From assembly GCA_964530695.1 (NCBI GenBank), contig CAZGYQ010000027.1, positions 1 to 34,980 of the forward strand: DNA of 34,980 nucleotides. The letters run 5' to 3'. A program made the position numbers and the translations under genes. The notes beneath the pieces were generated by a model. That model was not told the origin of the DNA and ran no database searches. It saw only the letters and a list, made by a program, of their open reading frames with translations. Of this stretch, positions 1 to 8,894 are shown piece by piece (the first letter of the stretch is position 1; each line of letters opens with the position of its first letter). This DNA comes from VFBF01 sp964530695. Its GTDB lineage: Bacteria > Pseudomonadota > Alphaproteobacteria > Caulobacterales > Aquidulcibacteraceae.

Positions 1-326
1 TCGCCGCCGCGCCAGACGCCCTCGGCTACCACGCCCTGCCCCTCTGCGAAGATCTCCGGCGGATCGCCCTGGTAGCTTACCGCCACCGCGCCGACGCCCT
101 CGGAGACCTTGAAGCTGATGACGCCGCCGCCCCGCGCCACGCTGCCGGTTTCGACGAGCCCGCCGATCCGCACGCGTTCGCCGGCCTTGGCCTGCACGAC
201 GACGTCCGATGGCGCATAGAAATACGCAACGGAATCCTTCAACCCGTAGAGCGTGAGCCCGGCGGCGAGCGCCAGCAACACGCCGGCGGCGCCGATCACG
301 ATCAGTCTGCGACTGCTCTTGCGCAT
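1..326 (-). CDS. ccmE: Cytochrome c maturation heme chaperone CcmE (partial, C-terminus off window)
   Basis: CcmE binds heme covalently in the periplasm and hands it to the CcmF/CcmH ligase for attachment to apocytochrome c. The 108 codons visible encode a basic N-terminus (MRKSSRR), one membrane anchor at about residues 8-28, then a beta-rich domain beginning 'LKDSVAYFYAPSDVV' with 'GERVRIGGLVETGSV' and 'FAEGQGVVAEG', all typical of CcmE. The heme-binding histidine motif lies beyond the window edge and cannot be checked. The ATG at 326 is 2 bases from the ccmI stop, so the two are cotranscribed, matching the alphaproteobacterial cycHJKL order; ccmF and ccmH would be expected next, off the window. 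The frame is open to the edge. Confidence 0.93.
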   Translation of the reverse strand, partial: MRKSSRRLIVIGAAGVLLALAAGLTLYGLKDSVAYFYAPSDVVVQAKAGERVRIGGLVETGSVARGGGVISFKVSEGVGAVAVSYQGDPPEIFAEGQGVVAEGVWRGG

Positions 327-328
327 GC

Positions 329-1012
329 TCAGCTCCTCGCCTGTTCCAGCATCATGTTCGCCATCTGCCTGCGCGGATCGTCCGGCGCCAGCATCGAGAG
401 CACACGCGGCCACAATTCCAGCGCCTCGGCCTTGCGCCCGTTCTGACTTGCCGCAAGCGCCTGATAGAAGACCGGACGCACGTCGTCCGGCCGCAGGCGT
501 CCCGCCTCCTGGAACAGTGCAAGCGCTTCGGGCGAGACGATGCGCCCGTCCATCGCCACCATCGCTGCGCCCAGTTCGATCATCGTGGCCGCGTTTGCCG
601 GGTCACGGCGCAGCGCGGCGTCGTAGGCGCGCGCGGCTTCGTCGAAACGGCCTTCAGACGCGTAGATCATGCCGGAAAAGAAATGCGGCTGCGGCTCCTT
701 GGGCGAACGCCGGGCGCGCGCCGCGAGGATGGCGAGCATCTGCTCGTTGTCGAGAGCCTGCGGCGAATCCTTGGCGACGGCTTCCAGCGCCGCGATCCGC
801 GCCGCGAACGGATTGTCCGCCATCGCCGGCTTGCCTGCCGAGAGATAGACGCCGAACGCGCACGCGACCACGGCGAACCCCGCCGCGAGCGCCATCGGAC
901 GGTTCGCCCCCGCGCCGGCGCGCAAGAAGGCGCGCAACGGCCAGAGCACGGCGCCAAGGCCGACGAGCGCTGCAAAACCGATGAGGGGGAGCGTCTGCCC
1001 GGAGATGTCCAT
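329..1012 (-). CDS. ccmI: Cytochrome c maturation TPR protein CcmI (CycH)
   Basis: CcmI-type protein of 227 aa, thought to chaperone apocytochrome c to the heme ligation complex. Two hydrophobic segments are visible (about residues 7-30 and 40-60, with a polar loop between), followed by a periplasmic TPR domain: 'PHFFSGMIYASEGRFDEAARAYDAALRRDPANAATMIELGAAM' is a clear TPR pair. It is shorter than many CcmI proteins, which carry a longer C-terminal region. Its position directly upstream of ccmE (2-base gap) supports the call. The histidine kinase gene ends 34 bases upstream on the same strand, so read-through from the two-component operon is possible. Family assignment rests on topology, TPRs and context. 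Confidence 0.85.
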   Translation of the reverse strand: MDISGQTLPLIGFAALVGLGAVLWPLRAFLRAGAGANRPMALAAGFAVVACAFGVYLSAGKPAMADNPFAARIAALEAVAKDSPQALDNEQMLAILAARARRSPKEPQPHFFSGMIYASEGRFDEAARAYDAALRRDPANAATMIELGAAMVAMDGRIVSPEALALFQEAGRLRPDDVRPVFYQALAASQNGRKAEALELWPRVLSMLAPDDPRRQMANMMLEQARS

Positions 1013-1046
1013 GCCCGGCGGGACTTAACGCGAACCGACCGGCGCC

Positions 1047-2444
1047 TCAATCCGTGGCGGGAAGCCGCAGGGTCGCTTCAAGGCCTCCGAGGGCGCTCTC
1101 GCCGAGAATGAGCGCGCCGCCATAGAGACGCGCGAACTCCGCCACGATGGAGAGCCCAAGGCCCTGCCCCGGGGCGGTTTCGTCAAGGCGCACGCCCCGC
1201 GTGAGCGCGGCCTCGCGGGCGTCTGGCGGAAGACCCGGCCCGTCGTCGCCGATGGAGATTTCCAGCGTGTGCGGCGCCTGCCCCTCGCGCACGGCCACAT
1301 GCACCGCGCCGCTGCCGTACTTGCAGGCGTTTTCCATGAGGTTGCCGACCATTTCCTCAAGATCCTGCCGCTCGCCGCGGAAGACGAGCGCGGGGCCTGG
1401 CTCCACGTGGATGTCCATGTCCTTCTGGCGGCCGAACAGGCGTTCGAGCGTGCGCGCGATGTCGTCGACGACGGGCCGCACTTCCGTGCGCGCGCCCATG
1501 GTCTCGGCCCGCGCGGCGGCCTGCGCGCGTTGCAGGTAGTGGTCGACATTGCGCCGCATCGCCTCGCTCTGGCGCGTCACCAGTTCCGCGAGCGGACCTT
1601 TCTCGGCGCGCGCTTCGTTGAGCATCACCGAGATCGGCGTCTTGAGCGCATGCGCGAGGTTGCCGACGTGCGTGCGCGCGCGATCGACGACGGCGCGGTT
1701 GTGATCAAGCAACGCATTGAGCTCGTCCGTGAGCGGCGCGACTTCGGTGGGATATTCGCCGTCGAGCCGCGCGCGCTTGCCGCGACGCACTTCGGAGACG
1801 TCTCCCTGGAGGCGGTTCAGCGGCGCGAGGCCCACGCGCACCTGCAGCACCACCATCGCGATCAGACCCGCCGCCATCGCGGCGAGCGCCAGCGCCAGCG
1901 TGGTGGTGAAACGGCGCGCGTCGATCAACGCGGGCCGCCGGTCCGCGGCGGCGAAGAAGGCATAGGGCGCATTCGCGCCCGGCAATGTCACCACCTGCAC
2001 GGCGAGGCGCACCGGCTGGTCGAACGGGCCGGTGACATTGGCGTAGCGGGTCTCACCCTTCCTTCCGGCCAGCAGCGCGGGCCCGCCTGTCGGCCACGGC
2101 AGGGACGCCTCATCCCAGAGCGATTGCGACTGCTGCACCGGCGCCGGCGCGGAATTGTCGTCAAGCGGCGCGATCTGCCAGTAGCGGCCGGAACTCGGCG
2201 TCTGGAACCGCTGGTCGTTGGGCGTCTGGCGCAACTCCAGCGCGCCGCTGGAGGAGACGTCCGCCGCGGCGATCAGGCCATCGAGCACCACGCGCAGATC
2301 GCCATCGAGACTGCGCATCGCGCTGTCGCGGTACTGCCGCGAAAGAAGCACGCCGCCGATCACCAGGATGAGCAAAGACCACGCCACCGCCCCGATGACG
2401 AGGCGCGCGGCGAGCGATCGACCGAAGCCGATCAGTCGGCTCAC
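1047..2444 (-). CDS. Sensor histidine kinase (PhoQ-like), partner of the adjacent response regulator
   Basis: Inner-membrane two-component kinase of 465 aa. It has a transmembrane segment at about residues 13-34, a periplasmic sensor region of about 145 residues, a second transmembrane segment at about 181-203, a HAMP-like linker, and a HisKA domain with phospho-accepting His265 in 'VGNLAHALKTPISVM'. The ATPase domain follows with an N-box 'NLMENACKYG', G1 'DDGPGLP' and G2 'GQGLGLSIV'. The 'LAHALKTP' H-box is of the kind seen in PhoQ-like kinases. Its ATG overlaps the regulator stop by 4 bases (ATGA), so it is translationally coupled. The sensed signal is unknown; PhoPQ homologues often sense divalent cations or envelope stress, but that is not visible here. 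Confidence 0.93.
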   Translation of the reverse strand: MSRLIGFGRSLAARLVIGAVAWSLLILVIGGVLLSRQYRDSAMRSLDGDLRVVLDGLIAAADVSSSGALELRQTPNDQRFQTPSSGRYWQIAPLDDNSAPAPVQQSQSLWDEASLPWPTGGPALLAGRKGETRYANVTGPFDQPVRLAVQVVTLPGANAPYAFFAAADRRPALIDARRFTTTLALALAAMAAGLIAMVVLQVRVGLAPLNRLQGDVSEVRRGKRARLDGEYPTEVAPLTDELNALLDHNRAVVDRARTHVGNLAHALKTPISVMLNEARAEKGPLAELVTRQSEAMRRNVDHYLQRAQAAARAETMGARTEVRPVVDDIARTLERLFGRQKDMDIHVEPGPALVFRGERQDLEEMVGNLMENACKYGSGAVHVAVREGQAPHTLEISIGDDGPGLPPDAREAALTRGVRLDETAPGQGLGLSIVAEFARLYGGALILGESALGGLEATLRLPATD

Positions 2445-3118
2445 GTCGCCTGCATCTCGGCGGGATCAATCAGGCGGTAGCCGAGGCCGCGCTCGGTCTG
2501 GATGCGGTCGTTGCCGATCTTGCGGCGCAGGCGGCCGATGAACACCTCGATGGTGTTGGAGTCGCGGTCGAAGTCCTGGTCGTAGATGTGCTCGATCAGC
2601 TCCGTGCGCGGCACCACGCGGCCGCGATGGTGCATGAGATAGGCGAGCACCTTGTATTCGTGCGAGGTCAGGCGGATCGGTTCGCCGCCCACGGTGGCGC
2701 GGGCCGCGCGGGTGTCGACGCGGAGGTCGCCGCAATCGAGCGACGATGTGGCATGGCCCGCCGCGCGCCGCAGCAGCGCACGCATCCGCGCGAGCAGTTC
2801 TTCGACGTGAAAGGGTTTCGTGAGATAGTCGTCGGCGCCGGCGTCGAAGCCCTCGACCTTCTCCGACCACCGCCCGCGCGCCGTGAGGATCAGCACCGGG
2901 AAGACCTTGCCGGAATCGCGCCAGCCCTTGAGCACGGTCACGCCGTCGATCTTCGGCAGGCCGAGATCGAGAACCACCGCGTCATACGGCTCCGTATCGC
3001 CGAGGAACTGTCCCTCTTCGCCATCGGCCGCGACATCGACCGCGTATCCCGCCTCGATCATCGCCTTTTCGAGCTGACGACGCAGGTCCGGTTCGTCCTC
3101 GACCACTAGAATGCGCAT
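2441..3118 (-). CDS. OmpR/PhoP-family response regulator
   Basis: DNA-binding response regulator of 225 aa. The receiver domain (about 1-115) begins 'MRILVVEDEPDL' with the acidic pair, the phospho-acceptor Asp51 in 'AVVLDLGLPKIDG', the switch Thr in 'LTARG' and the conserved Lys in 'YLTKPFHVEELLARM'. The C-terminal winged helix (about 125-220) carries 'LTSHEYKVLAYLMHHRGRVV' and ends 'RTVRGLGYRL'-like ('QTERGLGYRLIDP'). I chose the ATG at 3118, which starts the receiver domain normally; an in-frame TTG at 3139 would add seven residues overlapping the upstream gene. It lies 4 bases after the PepSY gene and overlaps the kinase gene by 4 bases, forming a three-gene operon. Confidence 0.95.
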   Translation of the reverse strand: MRILVVEDEPDLRRQLEKAMIEAGYAVDVAADGEEGQFLGDTEPYDAVVLDLGLPKIDGVTVLKGWRDSGKVFPVLILTARGRWSEKVEGFDAGADDYLTKPFHVEELLARMRALLRRAAGHATSSLDCGDLRVDTRAARATVGGEPIRLTSHEYKVLAYLMHHRGRVVPRTELIEHIYDQDFDRDSNTIEVFIGRLRRKIGNDRIQTERGLGYRLIDPAEMQAT

Positions 3119-3122
3119 GGAG

Positions 3123-3446
3123 TTATCCTGAAACGCCAATGATGCCGCCGGTCTCCGCGTTCGCCCGGATAGTGAGCTTGCGACCGTCGGAGGTCAGCCA
3201 GTCGATCACGTAGATGGAAGGACTGCCGCGCTGCAGCTCGGCATTGAGCAAGCGGCCCGGATAACGCGCCTCGATCTGCGACAGTATCTGGCGCAGCGGC
3301 ACGTGGCGGCCCTGCTCGACGGCGTCGCGCGCCTCGTTGGGCGACAGGCTCTGCCCGAGGTCAGGACGCCCCCGCTGGTACGCATCCGCGGGAGCGGCGG
3401 CGGCAAGGCCCACGGCGAGGGCGGCGAGGAGGATGCGAAGGTCCAT
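3123..3446 (-). CDS. Exported PepSY-domain protein
   Basis: Small 107-aa protein with a Sec-type signal peptide (about residues 1-22, likely cleavage after 'ADA') and one PepSY domain: 'DAVEQGRHVPLRQILSQIEARYPGRLLNAEL...YVIDWLTSDGRKLTIRANAETGGIIGV'. PepSY domains are small periplasmic modules often linked to protease inhibition or to envelope sensing. As first gene of the operon with the response regulator 4 bases downstream, it may modulate the periplasmic input of the kinase or be a regulated target; this is inference from context. The ATG at 3446 gives the signal peptide at the N-terminus; the upstream in-frame extension to 3608 would run into the dnaJ-like gene and looks non-coding. Confidence 0.85.
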   Translation of the reverse strand: MDLRILLAALAVGLAAAAPADAYQRGRPDLGQSLSPNEARDAVEQGRHVPLRQILSQIEARYPGRLLNAELQRGSPSIYVIDWLTSDGRKLTIRANAETGGIIGVSG

Positions 3447-3555
3447 GGCGATGAAATACGGGCGGCGCCCTGAATGTCTGCTGAATGGGGAATGAGATGC
3501 AAATATCGCACCTCGCGGCGGGCCGGGCCCTGTGGGTTGTTGCCCCTGTGGGTCG

Positions 3556-4449
3556 TTATCCCTGCGGACGCGGCGGCGTGTAGTCCCGCTTGCTCCACTT
3601 CTTCGCAAAGCGCTTCAGGTCCTCGTCCATCACCTCGGGCAGCATGACCAGCAGGCGCACGAACTGGTCGCCCTTCTCCGCCACGCCTTTGCCCTTCAGC
3701 CGCAGCACCTTGCCGGTGTTGGCCCCTTCCGGGATCGTCAGCGTGACCGTTCCAGACGCCGTCGGCACCTGAATCCGCGCGCCCTCCACCGCCTCGACGA
3801 GCGAAATCTGCAGGTCGAGGTGGATGTCGTCGCCCTCGCGGCGGAAGAACATGTGGGGGCGAATCTTGAGCTCGACGAGCGCGTCGCCGGGCGGCCCGCC
3901 CTGGACGCCCGCGCCGCCCTGGGACTTCAGCCGCAGCACCTGGCCGTCGGTCACGCCCGGCGGGATGGCGACATCGAGCGTGCGCCCGTCGCTCATCTGC
4001 ACCCGCTTGCGGGCGCCGCGGATGGCGTCGAGGAAATCAACGTCCAGCGGCAGACGGATATCGCGCCCGCGCATCTTGCCGAAGTTTTGCCGGCCGGCCC
4101 CCGCCCCGCCCGAGCCGAACAGGTCCGAGAAGATGTCGCCGAGGTCAAAGACGCTCTCGCCGGCGCCGCCGTAGCTGTTCTGGGTGCGCCCCGGCCCCGC
4201 GCGATAGGAATATGTCGCCTTCTCGTTGCCCTCGGCGTCGATCTCGCCGCGGTCGAACCGCGCTTTCGCGCCCGGGTCGCCAAGCAGGTTGAACGCCGCG
4301 GTCGCCCGCTTGAAGCGTTCCTCGGCCGCCTTGTCGTTCGGGCGCACGTCGGGGTGCAGCTCCTTGGCGAGCTTGCGGTAGGCGCTCCGTATTTCGTCGG
4401 CGCTGGCGCCGCGCGACACGCCGAGGGCGGCGTAGGGATCCCAGCTCAA
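3556..4449 (-). CDS. DnaJ-family co-chaperone (CbpA/type II, no zinc-finger)
   Basis: A J-domain protein of 297 aa that would stimulate DnaK ATPase. The J-domain occupies about residues 4-68 with the essential HPD at 32-34 ('KELHPDVRP'). A Gly/Phe-rich linker follows ('VFDLGDIFSDLFGSGGAGAG'), then two C-terminal substrate-binding beta-domains ('GRDIRLPLDVDFLDAIRGARKRVQM' and 'IHLDLQISLVEAVEGARIQVPT'). The Cys-rich zinc domain of DnaJ proper is absent, so this is the CbpA/DjlA-like type II class rather than DnaJ; dnaK is not in the window. It is the most upstream gene of the minus-strand block ending in ccmE, with a 109-base gap to the PepSY gene, so it probably has its own transcript. Confidence 0.93.
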   Translation of the reverse strand: MSWDPYAALGVSRGASADEIRSAYRKLAKELHPDVRPNDKAAEERFKRATAAFNLLGDPGAKARFDRGEIDAEGNEKATYSYRAGPGRTQNSYGGAGESVFDLGDIFSDLFGSGGAGAGRQNFGKMRGRDIRLPLDVDFLDAIRGARKRVQMSDGRTLDVAIPPGVTDGQVLRLKSQGGAGVQGGPPGDALVELKIRPHMFFRREGDDIHLDLQISLVEAVEGARIQVPTASGTVTLTIPEGANTGKVLRLKGKGVAEKGDQFVRLLVMLPEVMDEDLKRFAKKWSKRDYTPPRPQG

Positions 4450-4566
4450 AGGGCGGCTCTCACGGCGGAAACGATCGGAGGGAAACGGTCAAGGCGGACT
4501 CACAAGGGAATTATGGCTCCCGTATGGACTCCCTCAGGTAGAAGGCCCGCACGCGAACGCAAGGCG

Positions 4567-7500
4567 TTATAGCCGCAGGAGCGAGTCGCGTCCCCTGCCA
4601 GGTCCGTAACGAGCGGAGACCTGCCGGACCCGGACGGCGAGCTCGACCGGGAGGCTCCCGAAGTCCGCGATCTGCTCCGCCGCCGGGTAAAGGGCCTGTG
4701 GAACCGGCGAAACGAGGGCTCGCAAGACGATCCCATCCGGGGTCAGCACATCGACCCGCCACTCCGCCACGGCCTCGCCTGACGGCGGTTCGCCCTGCCA
4801 GGAATCCCCGCCCAGCCGGACCCGCGGCGTCCAGCGGATCGTCACCGCGCCGTCGCCGCCGCGCGCGCCCCGCACGTGGGCGGGCGCGAACGGGCGCGCC
4901 CAGACGTCGTCGTACCGCGCCGAAACGACCGCGGCGTCCGGGTCCGATACCGGCATGCCCGGCGTCGGCGCGACCAACACCAGATCAGCGCCGCGTTCGT
5001 GCGGCGCCATGTCCATGCGCGCCAGCGCCTCGTCGAGGCGCACGACAACCGCGCCGGCCGGCGCGACGACGACGCTCTCGGTACCCTGCAGACCCCGCAG
5101 CAGCATGCGCAGTTCAAACTCGTCGGGCCCGACGAGCGCAATGTCGCGCGCCTGCACGATTTCCCACGCGCCGTCCGCGCCGCGCACGGCGAAACTGTTC
5201 GCGCCGGCAAGCAACGCGGCGTCCGTCACGCTCGACAGCGCCGCGCCCGGCAGACGCAAGCGCATCACGCTGGCGCGATCCCATCGACCCACGGGGCCCG
5301 ACCACAGCGCGTGGACGAGTTCGCCGATCGCCGCGGGCGCCTCCGCCGTCGCGCGGACGGTCGCGGTTTCCTGCTTAATTCCGGCATGAATGCGCAACGG
5401 CCCCGTCCACGGCGACGACGCGGTTGCGACAAGCGGACGATCGTCGTCTTCGCGCCCCGGAAGCGGCGGCAGGTCGAGAAAGACTAGGTGCGGGCGCGAC
5501 GCCAGCGGTCGCGGCGCAGGCGCGCCGATGGCCGCGCCGGCGGCGCCGATCCGGCGACCGGACGCGTCGCGCACCAGATGGAGCCGCCGCGCGCCGTCGT
5601 CCTCGATGCGCGTGATGCGATAGGCGCCGGGGCTCGCGCCCAGCGCGGAGAGATCGATCCTGTCGCCGGGTTCCAGTTCGATACGCGACGGCGACACGAC
5701 GATCTCGGCGGTTTCGGCGCCGGCCAGCGCATCGCCGAGGAGATTTTCCGCCAGCGCCGCTGCCTGGCCGTCGTCCATCACCAGCGGCGCATCGAGATCG
5801 GTCGCGCCTTCGCCGGAAAAATCCTTCTGGCGCGCGGACGCCGCGCCGATTTCGTACGACCGCCCCGCGTCGATGAAACGGACGCGCGCTTCCACGGGCC
5901 GCGCGGCGACATCTGCGCGCGCAAGCCAGACGCGCGGGTCATCGTCGACGAGGTCATCCGGCGCAAGCCCGGTCGCTGGCGCATCATCGCCATGGGCAAA
6001 GATCAGACGCCCTGCGTGCTCACGCGCCTCGAAGCGAAACGCCGCCTGCAAGGGCGAAAGCGCCGCGCGCGCCGTGGTCGGCGCGTCCACCGCCATGCCT
6101 GTCACGACGCCCGCGAGCCCGGAGACGTCAACGTCGGAGACGCCCGCGCGCGCGCAGATGTCGGCCACGATTTCCGCCAGCGACGCACTCCCGGCGCGCC
6201 CGTTGAGCCAGTGGCCGAGCCGCCAGGACGCGCCGTCCGACCACACGTCTTCGCGCACGGGAAACTGCGGAAACGGGCGCGCATCCCACGCCCACAGGCA
6301 CATGTGCGTCGTGTCGATCATGCGCCCGGCGTAGACGTCCGATTCCGGATTGCGCGCTTCGTCGCCCCAGTGCCCAAGGTACGCCTCCAGCGTCCGCCGC
6401 TGGATGAGATCATCGCGCGTGCTGTCGGAAAACGGCGGCGCAGCGCTTTCGGCGCTGCGGGCGTCGATGAAAAGGTTCGGCGCGTTCGAACCCTTGTCGA
6501 TGGCGGGCGCGCCGAGTTCGAGGAGCCAGACCGGTTTCGAGCGCGGAACCCAGGCCGTCGGCATATGGTTCTCAACGCCGCCGGGCCGGTCGTGGTGCGC
6601 CTCGCTCCAGAAATGGCGCACATCCTTGGCGCGATAAATCCAGGGTTTGCCGTAGGCGCCGTCCGTGATCAGCGTACGCGCCTGCGCGGCGCGATCTGCA
6701 TCGGACGCGTAATACCAGTCGAAATCCTCGCCCGCCTCGATGCGCGATGCGAGATAATCCCGGTCATGGCTGCGCGTCGCGAGCGCGCGATCGGCGTGCG
6801 CATCGCCGTCGCGCCAGTCGGTGAGCGGCGGATACCAGTCGATGCCGACCGCATCGATCGCGCCGTCCGCCCAGAGCGGATCGAGGTGGAAGAAGACGTC
6901 GCCCGAACCATCCGCCGGGCGATGACCGCCATACTCCGACCAGTCCGCCGCGTAGGTGATCTTTGTCGACGGCCCGAGAATGGCGCGCACGTCCGCCGCG
7001 AGCGCCTTGAGCGCCGCAACCGCGGGAAAACGCGTCGCGCTGTCGCGCACGCTGGTAAGGCCGCGCAATTCCGAACCGATCAGGAAGAAGTCCACGCCGC
7101 CCGCGAGCGCGGCGAGATGGGCGTGATGCAGGATGAAGCGGCGATAGCCCCAGTCTGGCGCAGTGGAATTGATCGTACCGCCGCTGATCGAGAAATGCGC
7201 CGCCGTAGCGACGCCAAAGAACGCCGCGACCTGAGCCGCTGCGGCGGCGGTCTTGTCGACGGTTCCCGCGACGCCCGGCGCCGGGGCGCACGTGATGCGT
7301 CCGCGCCATGGGAACGCAGGTTGCTGCAGTGCGCCGTGCGGATCAGGCAAAGCGTTCCCGGGCGGCACATCCATGAGCAGGAACGGGTTGAGCCCGACGC
7401 GCATTCCGCGCGCCTTCAGCTCGCCGATCGCCTGCACGACGCTCTCGTCTGATGGCGATCCCCCGAACGCCGGCGCGCCGCCCATCTGGCTCACCACCCG

Positions 7501-8460
7501 CGCGCCCGCACGGTCGACGCCGCCCGCGCGCCATATGAGCGGTCGCGTCGTCTTGTCGGCGATCTCGACGCCGGGCCTTATCGTGCAGACGCCGCAGCGC
7601 AGATCGTCGCCGAACCACGACGAGACGAGCGACACCGTTTCAACCCCCGGCATGTCCGCCTGCAATTGATCGAGCGACGCCAGCATGTTCGCGCGCGCAG
7701 GGTCAACGTGCGCGTTCTCGCTGGTCTCCTGCCCCGCGGCGATGACGCTCCGCACCGGGGCCGTCGCATACGCGAACTCTCCCGACCCCGGAATAAGACA
7801 CACCCCGCGCGCCATCGTCTCCAGGCGATCGCCGTCGCCGACGGTCCCGCGCACGATCTCGAACGAAAGCTGCGGCAGCACGGCGCCGAAGTCATCGAGC
7901 GGCAGATCCTCGAACACGATGTAGGCAAGGCCGCGATACGCCGGCGCATGATCGGCGCCTTCGACCGCCTCGATCGCCGGATCCGGCGTCTGGTCTTCGA
8001 TTCCGGGATGCAGGCGATACGCGACATCCGCGAGATCAAATGGCAGGCCGTTCGCCCAGGCGCGTTCGATCCGGGCGATCGGCCCCGCGCATAACCCCAC
8101 AGCGAACGACAGCGTGTAGCGGTACGTCGTCTCGCGCGTACCGCCACCGGATTTTCCACCGCCGCTGCGGACCGTCTCGCGACGTTCGCGCAGGCGCGCG
8201 GCCCAGATCACCTGCCCGCTGATGCGCACGCGCCCGTGGACGAACGGAATCGATGCGCCTTCCTCCGAAGCCTGGATGTGCAGCCCCGCCATGCGCGGGC
8301 CTTCGATGCGCCGCGTCCGCGCGAACAGCGCCTCCTCGATGCGCGATCCGGCGTAGGCGCCGACGGCGCGCCCGAGCGCGCGGCCCCACGATTGAAACGC
8401 CGCAGGCGCAATGCGACTGCCGAGTGCGCCGGCGGCGCGGGTGAGGATCAGGTCTGCCAC
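4567..8460 (-). CDS. GTA tail-tip/host-recognition protein gp15 ('megatron', GTA TIM-barrel-like domain)
   Basis: A 1297-aa protein, nearly the length of RcGTA gp15 (about 1300 aa), which builds the central tail tip that contacts the recipient cell. The N-terminal 200 residues carry a hydrophobic start ('AAGALGSRIAPAAFQSWGRALGRAVGAYAG') and hub-like beta domains ('GASIPFVHGRVRISGQVIWAARL'). A GTA TIM-barrel-like domain spans roughly 430-740, with 'ITYAADWSEYGGHRP' and 'AVGIDWYPPLTDWRDGDAH'. A phage tail-3-type domain follows at about 790-950, then Fn3-like and beta-rich C-terminal segments. It overlaps gp14 by 13 bases and is the last gene of the cluster; the next gene downstream is 117 bases away. 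Full length and intact, which argues for continued selection. Confidence 0.95.
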   Translation of the reverse strand: MADLILTRAAGALGSRIAPAAFQSWGRALGRAVGAYAGSRIEEALFARTRRIEGPRMAGLHIQASEEGASIPFVHGRVRISGQVIWAARLRERRETVRSGGGKSGGGTRETTYRYTLSFAVGLCAGPIARIERAWANGLPFDLADVAYRLHPGIEDQTPDPAIEAVEGADHAPAYRGLAYIVFEDLPLDDFGAVLPQLSFEIVRGTVGDGDRLETMARGVCLIPGSGEFAYATAPVRSVIAAGQETSENAHVDPARANMLASLDQLQADMPGVETVSLVSSWFGDDLRCGVCTIRPGVEIADKTTRPLIWRAGGVDRAGARVVSQMGGAPAFGGSPSDESVVQAIGELKARGMRVGLNPFLLMDVPPGNALPDPHGALQQPAFPWRGRITCAPAPGVAGTVDKTAAAAAQVAAFFGVATAAHFSISGGTINSTAPDWGYRRFILHHAHLAALAGGVDFFLIGSELRGLTSVRDSATRFPAVAALKALAADVRAILGPSTKITYAADWSEYGGHRPADGSGDVFFHLDPLWADGAIDAVGIDWYPPLTDWRDGDAHADRALATRSHDRDYLASRIEAGEDFDWYYASDADRAAQARTLITDGAYGKPWIYRAKDVRHFWSEAHHDRPGGVENHMPTAWVPRSKPVWLLELGAPAIDKGSNAPNLFIDARSAESAAPPFSDSTRDDLIQRRTLEAYLGHWGDEARNPESDVYAGRMIDTTHMCLWAWDARPFPQFPVREDVWSDGASWRLGHWLNGRAGSASLAEIVADICARAGVSDVDVSGLAGVVTGMAVDAPTTARAALSPLQAAFRFEAREHAGRLIFAHGDDAPATGLAPDDLVDDDPRVWLARADVAARPVEARVRFIDAGRSYEIGAASARQKDFSGEGATDLDAPLVMDDGQAAALAENLLGDALAGAETAEIVVSPSRIELEPGDRIDLSALGASPGAYRITRIEDDGARRLHLVRDASGRRIGAAGAAIGAPAPRPLASRPHLVFLDLPPLPGREDDDRPLVATASSPWTGPLRIHAGIKQETATVRATAEAPAAIGELVHALWSGPVGRWDRASVMRLRLPGAALSSVTDAALLAGANSFAVRGADGAWEIVQARDIALVGPDEFELRMLLRGLQGTESVVVAPAGAVVVRLDEALARMDMAPHERGADLVLVAPTPGMPVSDPDAAVVSARYDDVWARPFAPAHVRGARGGDGAVTIRWTPRVRLGGDSWQGEPPSGEAVAEWRVDVLTPDGIVLRALVSPVPQALYPAAEQIADFGSLPVELAVRVRQVSARYGPGRGRDSLLRL

Positions 8461-8894
8461 GGTTGTGCTCCAGGAAATGAAAAGGCGGCGGCCATGCGCG
8501 CGCGCCAGAACGGCGCGAGCCGGTTCTCGACCACCGCGCGGCCCCAGTAGGCGTGAATGATGCGATCGGGCGCGGAGAGGATCGCGGCGTGCTTCATCGG
8601 CGCGTCAGCGCGCATGCGGAACAGCAGCACGTCGCCCGGCGCGGCTGAATTCAACGGAACGGAAACGAGATGGCGCGCGGCCGCATCGCGCAGCGCTTCG
8701 CGCCCGTCGCGTTCGGCCCAGTCCGGCGTGTAGGGCGGCGGCGTCTCGGGTTCCTCGCCACACACAACGCGCCAGACGCCGCGCACGAGACCGAGGCAAT
8801 CGCAGCCCGCCCCGCGCGCGCATGCCTGATGCCGGTACGGCGTGCCGAGCCAGGCGCGCGCCTCCGCGATGATGGCGGCGCGGGAAACGCTCAT
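8448..8894 (-). CDS. GTA NlpC/P60 peptidase gp14
   Basis: A 148-aa NlpC/P60 cysteine peptidase expected at the tip of the GTA tail, where it would cut peptidoglycan peptide stems during DNA entry. The catalytic Cys33 lies in 'GCDCLGLVRGVW', His102 in 'PMKHAAIL', and the third polar residue is probably His114 in 'RIIHAYWGRAVVE'. The family motif 'GTPYRHQA' precedes the cysteine, and 'APGDVLLFRM' is the usual central strand. Size and position (between gp13 and gp15) match RcGTA gp14. It overlaps gp13 by 4 bases and gp15 by 13, so all three are translationally coupled. All three active-site positions are intact. Confidence 0.95.
   Translation of the reverse strand: MSVSRAAIIAEARAWLGTPYRHQACARGAGCDCLGLVRGVWRVVCGEEPETPPPYTPDWAERDGREALRDAAARHLVSVPLNSAAPGDVLLFRMRADAPMKHAAILSAPDRIIHAYWGRAVVENRLAPFWRARMAAAFSFPGAQPWQT

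Noticed and set aside
5488..7452. A 654-codon open frame on the plus strand opposite gp15
   Set aside because: It is the complement of a well-supported GTA gene. The translation is arginine-rich and low in hydrophobic cores, as expected for antisense frames in high-GC DNA.
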